A stretch of 64,000 nucleotides of DNA from Bacteroidetes bacterium 46-16 (lineage in GTDB: Bacteria > Bacteroidota > Bacteroidia > Chitinophagales > Chitinophagaceae). The stretch is from the NCBI GenBank assembly GCA_001897835.1, contig MKUN01000012.1:92630-156629 (forward strand), in the 5' to 3' direction. The position numbers and the translations under genes are program-made. The notes beneath the pieces were generated by a model that searched no databases, had not been told where the DNA came from, and worked only from the letters and a program-made list of their open reading frames with translations. Numbering within the stretch: position 1 is the first letter of the stretch; every line of letters begins with the position of its first letter. Of this stretch, positions 1 to 9,407 are shown in pieces.

Positions 1-632
1 AAGAGGGGGGCGGTGTGCAGGTCGTCATACCATAGATAGCTTACCTGGTAGTTGTGTAATGAGTTATTGGTAAATGAGTCCACATTGTCTATAATGCGTT
101 TCACCCGCAGCACATTGTTATAATTGCCGGCAGGGGTCTTCAGGGTGCCCGAGCCGTCTACCTCTATCATAGCGGTTCCGCCCCCGGTGAGTGTGTTGGT
201 CGCATTGGTCAGTACACTGGTAAAAGAATTGCTGTCAACAAGACCATAGCTTAGTGCCTGGTCTAAAACGAGGGCTCCTGAATCATAGGTATAGGTAAGC
301 GATGGCGACAGAACAGCAGCCAGGAAGCTGCGGCCCCCGCTCTTATGTATCCTGTTGCCTGTATTGTTCAGGTAAGGGAAGGCAGATAAAATTTGGTCTC
401 CCACCACGGCAGTATCATCCAGCACCCATGTTGTATGTTGCCCGTTCCCTGAATCGAGCGCAGAACTAAAATCCCATATTACAGCAGTGCCGGCACTACC
501 GGGACTGTCGGGCATGGTGCAAACCATATACAACAATACATCTCCGGTGGTAAAATCTTCGGCATGGTTCACCTGCGCCTGTGCCAGGAAGGGTAACATA
601 AATGAGAGTAGTAAAATGTAGTATTTTTTCAT
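1..632 (-). CDS. Secreted protein, paralogue of the next gene (3' end outside window)
   Basis: An open frame runs from an ATG at 632 through the left edge without a stop, giving about 210 residues of a longer protein. It begins with a Sec signal peptide (lysines, hydrophobic core, AQA cleavage region near residue 20). The mature part matches the 328-residue neighbour in layout: a GD..L..MVC.MP segment, WDFS, a DGSGTLKTPAGNYNNVLRVK stretch and a YLWYDD motif appear in the same order. The neighbour ends in a T9SS sorting tail, so this protein probably does too, but that part lies outside. It is probably an exported, cell-surface protein of unknown function. Tandem duplication is inferred from the shared motifs. 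Confidence 0.8.
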   Translation of the reverse strand, partial: MKKYYILLLSFMLPFLAQAQVNHAEDFTTGDVLLYMVCTMPDSPGSAGTAVIWDFSSALDSGNGQHTTWVLDDTAVVGDQILSAFPYLNNTGNRIHKSGGRSFLAAVLSPSLTYTYDSGALVLDQALSYGLVDSNSFTSVLTNATNTLTGGGTAMIEVDGSGTLKTPAGNYNNVLRVKRIIDNVDSFTNNSLHNYQVSYLWYDDLHTAPL

Positions 633-705
633 AGAGTCAATTTCATGTAAAATTAAGCTATTTGCAGCCACCTTCGGCCACCCTGTTATATTTGTTTGAC
701 TTCAA

Positions 706-742
706 TAAAAAAGGCTGCAATTGTTGGATTGCAGCCTTTTTT
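706..742. terminator. Bidirectional rho-independent terminator
   Basis: A 10-bp perfect stem (711-720 with 729-738) encloses an 8-base loop, with A-rich sequence on the left and T-rich on the right. It lies just after the stop of the 758-1744 gene and between it and its paralogue, so it can end transcription coming from the right on the minus strand. Confidence 0.8.
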
Positions 743-757
743 ATTAACTGGTTATTA

Positions 758-1744
758 TTATTCTTTGGTAGTCTTGATAATAATGGGTGCACCGTGGCTA
801 TTTTTCTTGTAAATATTTACAAAATAAGTACCTGCGGCAAGCGTGGTGTTTATATTGAAATGTTGGCTGCTGCTGCTGGCGACAAAAGAAGTTGTATATA
901 CCTTCTGTCCTGATACATTGAAAAGTACCAGTTCATACGGTGCGCCATTTTGCAGTGATGCATTTATGCTCAGGCTGCTGCTGTTCAGGTGAGCACTTGC
1001 CACACTTTGTGTTGCTGCTACGGTATTCACTGCTGCGGGGAAGACCGCCTGCAGGTATTCGGCAGATGCAGAGGTGTCGCTGAATGCAGCGAGGCTGCCG
1101 TCGGCGGCTACATTGTTAGAGTCAATACGGAATAGCGGGGCCACGTGTGCATCATCATACCATACGTACGATATGTTGTGCGTATTTATAGTTGAGGTGG
1201 TGAATAGTACAACACTGTCCACTTCATCATGCACCATCCGTACCCTGTAAGCATTGGGGAATGTTCCTGCTGGAGTGGTCAAGGAGCCTGAACCGTCGCA
1301 GTTGAAAGAAACAGAACCACTGCCGGTTGGCAAGCCCGATACGGTAAAGGCAACATTATCTGTTGAGCCGAAGTTAAAGCTGCGCTCGGCCAGCAATAAA
1401 CCGGGAGTGTAGTCTATCGTACCTATGGCCACATTGATCGATGTGGTCAGGTTTTGCGTGCTGGTTTTATGTACGGGGTTACCCACTGGTGTAGGAGCCG
1501 GCGCTAATATGATATCGCCGGGATTTGCAGAATCGGCAAATACATAGGTGGTAACCTGTGTAGAATCTACTACAGCCGAAAAATCCCAGTTTTGACCGGT
1601 ACCTGATCCACCGGCACTTGCAGGTACGCTGCATGACATATTATGGATCTCATCACCGGGCAGGTAATTCTCGGCATTAGTGATCTGGGCCATCGCAGCA
1701 ATGGGGAATGCGAATGCTAAAAAAGTAAAGTAACATTTTCTCAT
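758..1744 (-). CDS. Secreted protein with T9SS type A sorting domain
   Basis: The 328-residue protein has an N-terminal signal peptide (hydrophobic core, cleavage after AMAQ near residue 19) and a mature region with no catalytic motif I recognise. The last roughly 80 residues form a typical T9SS type A sorting domain: a segment around YELVLFNVSGQKVYTT followed by LAAGTYFVNIYKK and a basic end. Such tails direct proteins across the outer membrane and are cleaved during surface attachment. The mature region shares a series of motifs with the partial gene to its left, so the two are paralogues. The substrate or partner is unknown. A terminator follows the stop codon. Confidence 0.8.
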   Translation of the reverse strand: MRKCYFTFLAFAFPIAAMAQITNAENYLPGDEIHNMSCSVPASAGGSGTGQNWDFSAVVDSTQVTTYVFADSANPGDIILAPAPTPVGNPVHKTSTQNLTTSINVAIGTIDYTPGLLLAERSFNFGSTDNVAFTVSGLPTGSGSVSFNCDGSGSLTTPAGTFPNAYRVRMVHDEVDSVVLFTTSTINTHNISYVWYDDAHVAPLFRIDSNNVAADGSLAAFSDTSASAEYLQAVFPAAVNTVAATQSVASAHLNSSSLSINASLQNGAPYELVLFNVSGQKVYTTSFVASSSSQHFNINTTLAAGTYFVNIYKKNSHGAPIIIKTTKE

Positions 1745-1901
1745 AAGGATATTTTTTTGTAAATATATAGCATTTACAATTAGATTTTTAGCAATAAGGC
1801 CCTTTTTTTCTCAGTAATTATATGGGCAGCTAATAGAATACATTTCCTACATTTACAGCCCCTTACACTTGTTATAACAGGGTATCGTCCCCCCGGTAAT
1901 T

Positions 1902-3023
1902 ATGAGCCAGAGAAATGTCATTTACTACCTTTTTTCGATAGTGCGTGTGTTGCTGTACCCCCTGGCACTGGTGTATGGGGCTGTGGTATGGCTGCGCAAT
2001 AAGCTTTACGATGCGGGGGTTTATGCCTCCATACAGTTCAGTGTACCCGTTATTACAGTGGGTAATCTTTCCGTTGGTGGCACAGGCAAGACCCCTCATG
2101 TGGAGTACCTCGTCAGGTTGCTGCAGTATCGCTACCGCGTGGCCACCCAAAGCCGGGGTTATAAGCGCCGCACGCAGGGCTTCCTGCTCGCCGGGCCGGG
2201 AACCAATGCCGTAAAAATAGGCGATGAGCCTATGCAATACTATATGAAGTTTCCCGAGCTGGTGGTAAGCGTGGCCGAGGAGCGCATGACAGGCATACCC
2301 CAGTTGCTGCTCAACAGGCCCGATGTGGAAGTGGTGATCCTCGACGATGCATACCAGCATCGCTCGGTAAAAGCAGGTATGAATATCCTTATTACCGACC
2401 ATGCGAAACCTTTTTACAAAGACCATATACTGCCCTTTGGCAGGCTGCGTGAGGGAAGGAAGGCATACAAAAGGGCCGATATCATTATCGTGTCCAAATG
2501 TCCGCAGGGGATGAGCACAGCCGATGCCGGCGCAATGGTACGGCAGATAAAACCGCTTGCTCATCAAAAGGTTTTCTTCACAGGCATACAATACGCAACG
2601 CCTTACGATTTTTTTACGAGGCAAGCCATAGCGTTAAAGAACAGCAATGCCATATTGGTATGCGGCATTGCACGCCCCGATCCTCTTATAGCCCACCTTC
2701 AGGGCCTTTGCAGCAATGTGCATGTGCTTTCCTATGCCGATCATCATTATTTCCTAAGCCGCGACCTTGAAGAGATAGAGGAGGCCTGGCAGAACTGGGA
2801 TATGCCGCAAAAGCTCATCGTGACTACTGAGAAGGATGCAGCACGCCTGCTGGTGCACTACGATAAACTGAAGGAGTGGGGCATAACGATAGCGATACTG
2901 CCTATTGCCGTGGATGTATTATTCGGTAAAGGCCCTGAATTTGATAAGATGATCAATAGCTATGTGGAAGGGGAGATAGCGGAAAATAATGAGTTGGGGA
3001 TAAACAGCGGACAGGCTTATTAA
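1902..3023 (+). CDS. lpxK: Tetraacyldisaccharide 4'-kinase
   Basis: LpxK phosphorylates the 4' position of the tetraacyldisaccharide 1-phosphate precursor of lipid A, at the cytoplasmic face of the inner membrane. The 373-residue protein starts with a hydrophobic anchor (about residues 10-32), followed by the family P-loop GNLSVGGTGKTP at 54-65, a GDEP motif at 107-110 and the DDAYQHR motif at 148-154; all are typical of LpxK. The length fits the family with a slightly extended C-terminus. It is transcribed alone: genes on both sides are on the other strand. A TACATTTA element near 1847 could be part of its promoter, but this is weak. Confidence 0.96.
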   Translation: MSQRNVIYYLFSIVRVLLYPLALVYGAVVWLRNKLYDAGVYASIQFSVPVITVGNLSVGGTGKTPHVEYLVRLLQYRYRVATQSRGYKRRTQGFLLAGPGTNAVKIGDEPMQYYMKFPELVVSVAEERMTGIPQLLLNRPDVEVVILDDAYQHRSVKAGMNILITDHAKPFYKDHILPFGRLREGRKAYKRADIIIVSKCPQGMSTADAGAMVRQIKPLAHQKVFFTGIQYATPYDFFTRQAIALKNSNAILVCGIARPDPLIAHLQGLCSNVHVLSYADHHYFLSRDLEEIEEAWQNWDMPQKLIVTTEKDAARLLVHYDKLKEWGITIAILPIAVDVLFGKGPEFDKMINSYVEGEIAENNELGINSGQAY

Positions 3024-3117
3024 ATTTACTACTTCTTTGGAGGAGTAAGGATTTATCTGTTCGGGATGATGGCATTTTTTTTAATTCTTTATTGTGCATT
3101 GAACCACTGCCTGTCCT

Positions 3118-3999
3118 TTATTTATACGCATACATCGTGGTCAGCAGCCTGAAGCCTTCAGGGTCCCAGGTCTCTTCGCGCTCCAGCTTGCCGTCTTTGT
3201 AATAGAAGAATTTTTTGTCAAAACGCATATTCTCCAGCTTGGCATCATCCGCCTTGCTTTTGCTGTACGATGTGGCCACGCTATGCATGTTGAGCAGCTT
3301 GTGGGTACTGCTGTCATATGCGTAAGTTATGGTATGGTCAAAATGTTTTTTGCCCTGCACATAATGCACCTTTATTTTTTTAGCCAGTTGCTTGTCCTTG
3401 GTATATACATTCCGGCTTACAAAGTAATTCTTAGCTTTCAGGTCTTCCGGCGAAGAGTAAGCCGTATCGCGGGTGTCGCCGGGGCTTTTACCATAGCTGA
3501 AGCGATGCCATTTATCGCCGCCCTTTTGTGTTATTAGCTGCCCGGCACTATTGTACTCATAGTTTGTCGAGTCAATCAACCATTTCCAGCTGGTTACCGA
3601 TGCTCCGCTTGCATCGTCGGTTTGGGTGAATTTATCATGGCGCCTGATCACTTTCTGTATTAGCTGCCCTTTTGCATTGTAGCTATAGTTGCTTAGCACA
3701 CTATCCTCGTACTCCGGTCCGCGCAACCTGTATTCGGTAAGTAGCAGGTTATCCTTGTAAAGATAGTACACCTTTGTGCCCTTATCGTCCCCGTCTTCTT
3801 CGGCATCCACTACGCTTTGCGAATTGGGATATTCCTTCCAGGTCATCCTCCCTTCATCATTATAGTGCATGATGCATACCAGCTTTTTGTCGGTACTGTC
3901 ATCCCATTTGAACTGGGACAGGCTGCACGTCTTGTATTTCTGGGCCGATGCAATTGCAGGCAGCGCCAGCATCAATAAGGGAATAAGCTTTTTGCTCAT
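3118..3999 (-). CDS. Secreted protein with YD/RHS-like repeat strands
   Basis: The 293-residue protein has a signal peptide ending near ASAQ (residue 20). The mature part contains several short units of the kind YxYNxxGxLxxK (for example SNYSYNAKGQLIQK and TNYEYNSAGQLITQK), similar to the sequence style of YD/RHS repeats and MORN-like antiparallel strands. There is no T9SS tail and no lipobox, so it is probably periplasmic or attached to the outer membrane in another way. It lies 19 bases downstream of the vWA lipoprotein gene on the same strand, suggesting one transcript. Function unknown. Confidence 0.7.
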   Translation of the reverse strand: MSKKLIPLLMLALPAIASAQKYKTCSLSQFKWDDSTDKKLVCIMHYNDEGRMTWKEYPNSQSVVDAEEDGDDKGTKVYYLYKDNLLLTEYRLRGPEYEDSVLSNYSYNAKGQLIQKVIRRHDKFTQTDDASGASVTSWKWLIDSTNYEYNSAGQLITQKGGDKWHRFSYGKSPGDTRDTAYSSPEDLKAKNYFVSRNVYTKDKQLAKKIKVHYVQGKKHFDHTITYAYDSSTHKLLNMHSVATSYSKSKADDAKLENMRFDKKFFYYKDGKLEREETWDPEGFRLLTTMYAYK

Positions 4000-4018
4000 T
4001 GCTGTATTTTTTATTGGC

Positions 4019-5137
4019 TTAGTGGTGTATGATAAACCTTATGGATTCAAATTCCTTATTTGGGTTGATGACACGGAGTATATACATGCCATCGGGCAGG
4101 TTTTGTACGCTCTTATGCCAAAACAGGCCGTAGAACGATTCGCTGCACTGCTGCTTGCCACTGCAGTCATATAATTCCATAACATACCGGTCGCTGTTCT
4201 CAAAACTTACATGTATGTAATCGCTGGTTGGATTGGGCGACAATGTAACATCCAGTTTGGTTTCCCGGTAACGTGCTATTTCGGTAGGAGGTATCCGCAC
4301 TTCATCTACCGCCGGTATTACCAGGATCGGGTAAAAGTTCATCATTACACTGCCGTCTTTAGCCCGGGCTATCACATCATTCATTGTATAATCGCTTAGC
4401 GGGCGTTCCAGTGGCGGCGCATCCCCAACCAGTATTATACTCCTGTGTTTTGATGATCTCCAGAACTTTTGTTCATAACACTTGATTGCTGCGTCATAAG
4501 CCGATTCCGGTATGTCTCCTCCCCCGTCAACCTGTACACTATCAAGATAGGCTTTTGCTGCTTCGTAATTTCGCTCAAAATCTTTAAAGGCAAACCAACT
4601 GCTATCCTCGTTCTTGTCGCCGTACAGGGCGATCGCCAGCCGCACTTTTTTATGCCGGCTTATGGCAGCCAATATTTTATTCAGCCCCGCCTTCACGTTC
4701 TCTATATCATCTTTCATGCTGTAGGTTTTGTCAATCAGGAACACAAGGTCTGAGTAATCGGTATTTATAGAGTCTATGGTATTTACAATGGCATCAGTCA
4801 CCATGTTCGAGTTCACTATCACCTTCATCTTGCCGTGCGTGGCCTTTGATAAAATGCCGAATTTCTCATTTGCCTCATCATTGGCGCTGAATATATCTTT
4901 GTAGTACACCGGTGGTAGCGCGATATCGGCCCCCATCAGCGAGTCCATTTTTATAGCAAATGTATCGGTATAAGTAGTGTCATGTGCTGATGCTTCCCGC
5001 GGGATATCCGCCGCTGGGCTTACAGTTTGCGGTTGTTGTTCTTGTTTGTCACTGTCCGATTTGCAGGCGACCATCATCGCCAGCAAAAAATAGGCGCATA
5101 CTATTCGTATCATATGCTTTCTTTTTTGGTGTTGCAT
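4019..5137 (-). CDS. vWA-domain lipoprotein with T9SS type A tail
   Basis: The 372-residue protein has a lipoprotein signal with cysteine 25 (MVAC context); an alternative start at 5113 would shorten the leader by eight residues. A von Willebrand factor A fold follows: the strand SDLVFLIDKTYSM carries a MIDAS-like DxTxS sequence that can bind a metal ion, then VRLAIALYGDKNED and later HRSIILVGDAPP. The C-terminal roughly 75 residues (LSPNPTSDYIHVSF through LPDGMYILRV) match a T9SS type A sorting domain. Having both a lipobox and a sorting tail is unusual, because the two signals imply different export and anchoring routes. It is probably a surface-exposed binding protein and is cotranscribed with the next gene. 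Confidence 0.82.
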   Translation of the reverse strand: MQHQKRKHMIRIVCAYFLLAMMVACKSDSDKQEQQPQTVSPAADIPREASAHDTTYTDTFAIKMDSLMGADIALPPVYYKDIFSANDEANEKFGILSKATHGKMKVIVNSNMVTDAIVNTIDSINTDYSDLVFLIDKTYSMKDDIENVKAGLNKILAAISRHKKVRLAIALYGDKNEDSSWFAFKDFERNYEAAKAYLDSVQVDGGGDIPESAYDAAIKCYEQKFWRSSKHRSIILVGDAPPLERPLSDYTMNDVIARAKDGSVMMNFYPILVIPAVDEVRIPPTEIARYRETKLDVTLSPNPTSDYIHVSFENSDRYVMELYDCSGKQQCSESFYGLFWHKSVQNLPDGMYILRVINPNKEFESIRFIIHH

Positions 5138-5492
5138 TTCTATCGAAGTACAGTGGAAAAGTAGGGTATATAAATATACTCAATGTTAAATAGACGTATA
5201 TGAATAATACGGCAATCTGTAAAATGCTGGGGCGAATTTATCATTTGAGTCGTTGAAAAGAGCCCTAACCTAAAAAATGATCTGCAGGAGCAGTATTTGC
5301 ATTGAAAGAATATAATTGCCGTGCGAAATATAAACAGGCCTCTTAACGTACTTTATCGTACCTTTACGCTAATAATCAACACATCAGAGCTTTAAATTTT
5401 AATTCTTTCTCTACAGGCAATATCCTTTGTAGCGTTTTTAATTAACCTTTTCCTTTCTGATATTTTAATCAATTAGCTAACAAGGTATAAGC
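5138..5492. other. Intergenic region, 355 bp
   Basis: This AT-rich spacer separates the divergent vWA and desaturase genes. I see no coding signal, RNA gene or long repeat. It should hold promoters for both directions; TACCTTTA at 5359-5366 partly fits the Bacteroidota -7 element TAnnTTTG, but no convincing -33 partner is visible. Confidence 0.5.
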
Positions 5493-6239
5493 ATGCCCGT
5501 ACTGATTTTTTTTATTGCGATATGGTACTTGTCGCTTTTTTCGCAAACGTTCTTTCAGCACCGTTATGCCGCACATGGGGCTTTTACGATGAGTCGCAGG
5601 TGGGAGCGTTTCTTTTTTATCTTCACTTACATAACACAGGGTTCGCACTACCTGAGCCCCCGTGCATATGCTATAATGCATCGCATTCACCATGCCCATA
5701 CCGATACAGAGCAGGATCCGCACTCGCCCAACTTCTCCAGTAATATCTTTTCGATGATGCTGCGTACCCGTAAGATATACAACGATATATTTCAAGGTCA
5801 CCAACAGGTAGATGCGAAATTCACTAAGAACCTTCCCGAATGGCCAAAATTCGACAGGTGGGCCAATTCATATTTGTCAAGGATATTGTGGATAGCAGCC
5901 TATGTTACCTTCTTTGTATTCTATGCCACCTCGCCCTGGCTATATCTTTTATTACCGCTCATTATTGTCCTGGCTGCTTTTCATGGTGCTATTATCAATT
6001 GGTTTGCACATAAATTTGGTTACAGGAATTTTAGGATGAACAATACTTCTGAAAACCTTTTCTCTGTAGATATACTTATGTTGGGTGAATCTTATCATAA
6101 TAATCATCACAAGCGCCCCTCCGCCGTCAACTTTGGTGTACGCTGGCATGAGATAGATCCTGTATATCCTATAATATTACTGCTTCATAAGCTTGGAGTG
6201 ATCAAGATATCGAAACAGGTAGCACTTGCCCGGCAATAG
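5493..6239 (+). CDS. Membrane fatty-acid (acyl-CoA) desaturase
   Basis: This 248-residue integral membrane protein carries the three histidine clusters of the stearoyl-CoA/acyl-lipid desaturase family: HRYAAH at 23-28, HRIHHAH at 63-69 and HNNHH at 202-206. In this family they bind a di-iron centre that introduces a double bond into a fatty acyl chain, using oxygen and an electron donor. Hydrophobic segments at about 2-20, 38-52, 130-147 and 148-168 fit the usual four-helix topology. The protein is at the short end for the family. It has no electron-donor gene next to it. Likely role: adjusting membrane fluidity. Confidence 0.9.
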   Translation: MPVLIFFIAIWYLSLFSQTFFQHRYAAHGAFTMSRRWERFFFIFTYITQGSHYLSPRAYAIMHRIHHAHTDTEQDPHSPNFSSNIFSMMLRTRKIYNDIFQGHQQVDAKFTKNLPEWPKFDRWANSYLSRILWIAAYVTFFVFYATSPWLYLLLPLIIVLAAFHGAIINWFAHKFGYRNFRMNNTSENLFSVDILMLGESYHNNHHKRPSAVNFGVRWHEIDPVYPIILLLHKLGVIKISKQVALARQ

Positions 6240-6295
6240 TGAGCAAAAGACTGCACAAAGCAAGAAGAAGTAAATAAAAAGATAAGGTGATCCGT

Positions 6296-7432
6296 TTATT
6301 GCTCCCGCACATCCAGTACATCCCTTAAAGCATTTCCCAAAACATTGAATGCATAGACCAGCAGCATAATGGCAATGCCCGGGATGATAGCCAGCAAAGG
6401 GCGGTTGGTGAGTATGAAATTATAATGCTCTTTTATCATCAGGCCCCACGATGGCTGCGGGGGTTGCACGCCTATACCCAGGAAGCTGAGGCCGGCTTCT
6501 ATCAGTATAGCAGCTGCAAAATTACTGGCGGCTATGACCATCAGTGGTCCCGCTATATTGGGCAGTATATGGCGAAAGATGATACGGATATCGCTTAGCC
6601 CAAGGGCTTTTGCTGCAGTAATGTATTCCATCTCGCGTAGCACCAGCACCTGCCCGCGGATGAGGCGAGCGGCACTCACCCACATGGTAAGGCCAATGGC
6701 AATGAATATCTCCCAAAAACCCTTGCCAATGGTAAGGGTAATGGCGAAGACGAGCAGCAGGGTGGGGATGGCCCAGAGGATATTGATAAGCCACATGATA
6801 ATATCATCGATAACACCGCCAAAATAACCGGCCAATGCGCCCAATATGATACCGATGCTTATAGAAAGTAATACTGCCACAAGGCCCACGGCTATACTCA
6901 CCCTTGCCCCAACAAGCAAGCGGGAGAGTATATCGCGGCCATAACGGTCGGTACCCAGCCAGAAGGTGCGTTCTTTTATTTGGTTTTGCTCCAGGTAGGC
7001 TTGCTGCTTTTCTGCAGGAAGAGCCTGCTTGTCTTTGGGTAACAACTGCTGCATAGCAAAGGTCACTGTGTCGGCTATACCTTCGTCTATATAATGTGCT
7101 GCTACGAGTTTTTCCCCCTCGAAGCGATAACTGTTTATGGGTATGGCCCGAAAGCCAGATGACCAGCCGTGTAACCAGGTGAAAAAATGTTGTTGTTGCC
7201 CGGCTTGCGTACTAGCGGGAATGAATAATAACTGCTTGCTGAAGCCGGGTTGCCTTGCTCCAAGTTCTATAACCATGCGGTTGGCATAAGGTGTATCGTC
7301 GGGTGCCAGAAGATAGGCGAACAAGGCCAGCAGGCAGGTGATACCTATGATACATAAGCCTGCTACTGCCGAGGGCTTGCGCAGCAGTTTTTTAAATATA
7401 GTGTCGCTTTGTGGTCGTAAGTCTCCGGTCAT
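6296..7432 (-). CDS. ABC transporter permease, oligopeptide/dipeptide (DppC/OppC) type
   Basis: This inner-membrane permease subunit of an ABC importer has 378 residues. It has a first helix at about 22-43, then the family motif GTDRYGRDILSRLLVGARVS (160-179), and the EAA coupling loop around 271-292 (ITAAKALGLS followed by RHILP) that contacts the ATPase. Five further helices lie between about 180 and 365. A roughly 110-residue extracytoplasmic segment between helix 1 and the motif is longer than in enterobacterial OppC. No partner permease, ATPase or binding protein is nearby. It follows an M28 peptidase gene by 25 bases on the same strand, which suggests uptake linked to peptide breakdown. 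Confidence 0.93.
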   Translation of the reverse strand: MTGDLRPQSDTIFKKLLRKPSAVAGLCIIGITCLLALFAYLLAPDDTPYANRMVIELGARQPGFSKQLLFIPASTQAGQQQHFFTWLHGWSSGFRAIPINSYRFEGEKLVAAHYIDEGIADTVTFAMQQLLPKDKQALPAEKQQAYLEQNQIKERTFWLGTDRYGRDILSRLLVGARVSIAVGLVAVLLSISIGIILGALAGYFGGVIDDIIMWLINILWAIPTLLLVFAITLTIGKGFWEIFIAIGLTMWVSAARLIRGQVLVLREMEYITAAKALGLSDIRIIFRHILPNIAGPLMVIAASNFAAAILIEAGLSFLGIGVQPPQPSWGLMIKEHYNFILTNRPLLAIIPGIAIMLLVYAFNVLGNALRDVLDVREQ

Positions 7433-7457
7433 AAGTCTTAAGACTTACCATGTAATT

Positions 7458-8822
7458 TTATTTCAGTCCGTGCTCACTGATGAGATAGACCATTCCTGTA
7501 AGGGCTACTGCCCCCAATTTCAGCTCGCGGTGGTTCACCTGTTCGAAAACATCATTATTGGTATGGTGCAGGTCGAAATAGCGCTGGGGGTCGGGTATAA
7601 GCCCTGCCATAGGTACTCCCATCTTTTTCAGCGGACTAATATCGGCCCCGCCTTCATCACGACCAAAGTCATACACTCCATAGGGCAGGAAAAGGGTTTT
7701 ATATTTCAGTATCTGCGCCTTCTTTTTTGCCGGCATATCGAAACCAAAACCGCGAGGAGAAAAGCCCCCGGCATCGGTCTCTATGGCAAGTATATGTTCT
7801 TCATTATTGGCCCTTGCAGAATCGGCATAGGCCAGACCACCTTTAAGCCCGTTCTCCTCATTCATAAAGAGCACTGCGCGTACGGTGTATTTAGGCCTGA
7901 TGCCCAGGGCTTTTAGCGTACGGATCACTTCTATGGATTGTACGCAGCCGGTACCGTCATCATGCGCACCTTCGCCCACATCCCATGAGTCGAGGTGGCC
8001 CCCTACAAGCACGATCTTTTCAGGATGTTCGGAGCCCTTTATCTCGCCTATTACATTGTAAGAGCGTACCGTTTCCGGCATCATATGGCATTCCGAGCGC
8101 AGGTAAGCTGTTGCTGCACCCTGTTTACATTTCTTTACCAGCCAGTCGGCATTATAATTACCTATGGCCACAGCGGGTATATGCTTTAAACTATCGGCAT
8201 AATGCAGTGAGCCTGTATGGGGAAAATCATCATCGCCGGTAGAAACAGAGCGTATAATGACCGCGAGTGCCCCTCTCGATGCTGCAAGGTTAGGTGCCAT
8301 CCAGCGGTATTTCACAGCATCGCCATAGCCTTCAAAGGTAAAGATGATATCCTGGCGGAAGTGGTAGTCGAAAAATATGATCTTATCCCTGACCTCGTCA
8401 TCGCTGAGTTTTTTGAACTCATCCATGTCTTTCACCATCACTATGGGTGCTTCCCATAGTGCGCCGCCCGTACCCTCGGAGTTGCCTATCGATAGCATAG
8501 GTATCTCCACTTTGCGGCCATCTTCGGGTTTAATATATAGGTGCTCCTCACCTCTTACCCAGTGCGGCACGTCAACCGGTTGCAGCCATACTTTGTCGGC
8601 CCCGGCCTCTTTCATGGCCTGCTCGCCCCAGCGTACGGCTTTTGCGGCTGCCGGTGAACCGGCCAGGCGGTGACCAACCTTTTTGCAGAGGGTGTATAGA
8701 TTGTCATAACAAGTGCCGTGCAGCATGATCTCGTCTGATATACGGTGGAACATGAGCGAGTCTTGCGCAAAAGCATTAAAAGCTATCGTGGTAATGAATG
8801 CGGTGAGTATGCTTGTCTTCAT
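7458..8822 (-). CDS. M28 family metallopeptidase with PA domain, secreted
   Basis: The chosen ATG at 8822 gives 454 residues and places a clean signal peptide (cleavage after FAQ, residue 20) at the N-terminus; the longer open frame to 8888 adds 22 residues without a signal and is rejected. The zinc ligands and catalytic residues of M28 are visible: H276-D278 in GGHLDSWD, D288, the E322-E323 pair in MNEENGLKGG, D350 and H420 in LHHTNND. Residues about 120-240 form the inserted PA-type domain. The arrangement is that of carboxypeptidase Q-like aminopeptidases that remove residues from short peptides. Probably periplasmic. The permease gene downstream may take up its products. Confidence 0.92.
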   Translation of the reverse strand: MKTSILTAFITTIAFNAFAQDSLMFHRISDEIMLHGTCYDNLYTLCKKVGHRLAGSPAAAKAVRWGEQAMKEAGADKVWLQPVDVPHWVRGEEHLYIKPEDGRKVEIPMLSIGNSEGTGGALWEAPIVMVKDMDEFKKLSDDEVRDKIIFFDYHFRQDIIFTFEGYGDAVKYRWMAPNLAASRGALAVIIRSVSTGDDDFPHTGSLHYADSLKHIPAVAIGNYNADWLVKKCKQGAATAYLRSECHMMPETVRSYNVIGEIKGSEHPEKIVLVGGHLDSWDVGEGAHDDGTGCVQSIEVIRTLKALGIRPKYTVRAVLFMNEENGLKGGLAYADSARANNEEHILAIETDAGGFSPRGFGFDMPAKKKAQILKYKTLFLPYGVYDFGRDEGGADISPLKKMGVPMAGLIPDPQRYFDLHHTNNDVFEQVNHRELKLGAVALTGMVYLISEHGLK

Positions 8823-8970
8823 CCTATAAAAATATAAAAGAAGAGAAATATATGCAGGGGATTTTAAGAAGAGTTTTGTGGGTTGCATACGGTTTCATCC
8901 GGGGCCTGTACGGCTTCGGCAGCTTTTATTCCTCCATAGTAAAAGGAAAACTTTATATTTAGGTATTAAA

Positions 8971-9312
8971 ATGAAGAACATGAAAAAGGTACTGACATTG
9001 TCTGCTTTAGTTGCCACCTCATTTTTATTGTCGCGCTGTGCCACAACCGGCCCGGTAGCCAAATCGGATGCATCGCCTAAAGAGATGGTTGCCGAAGCTA
9101 AAAAGAACTATACTGCCGCACAGATGGAGCAGGGTAAGACCATATGGCAAAGCCACTGCCAGAAATGTCACAAACTTTACACGCCGGAGTCGCATAGCGT
9201 AACCACCTGGAACAATGTACTACCCCGCATGACCAAGCGTGCCCATCTTGATGATAATGAGGCCGGTATGGTAAGGGCCTACCTCATAGCCAATGCTACC
9301 GACATGGGTTAA
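8971..9312 (+). CDS. Small mono-haem cytochrome c-like protein, probable lipoprotein
   Basis: The chosen start at 8971 gives 113 residues beginning with a basic, hydrophobic leader that ends in LLSRC (cysteine 23); a second ATG at 8980 is possible. Arginine just before the cysteine is unusual for a lipobox, so lipidation is likely but uncertain. One haem site, CQKCH, lies at 63-67, and Met87 is a candidate distal ligand. Proteins of this size in Bacteroidota act as periplasmic or membrane-attached electron carriers. It is divergent from the M28 peptidase and lies ahead of bshA, with no obvious oxidoreductase partner. Confidence 0.8.
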   Translation: MKNMKKVLTLSALVATSFLLSRCATTGPVAKSDASPKEMVAEAKKNYTAAQMEQGKTIWQSHCQKCHKLYTPESHSVTTWNNVLPRMTKRAHLDDNEAGMVRAYLIANATDMG

Positions 9313-9407
9313 TAGCTTATAATGATAGGCAAATAGCATTAAATTAATGATGATAGCGGATATTTGCAGCGCTATCAGGTGCATAGCCTTAATATAAGAT
9401 CAAACAG

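Noticed and set aside
1872..2624. 250-codon minus-strand frame over lpxK
   Set aside because: Opposite strand of a gene with clear LpxK motifs; no domain similarity.
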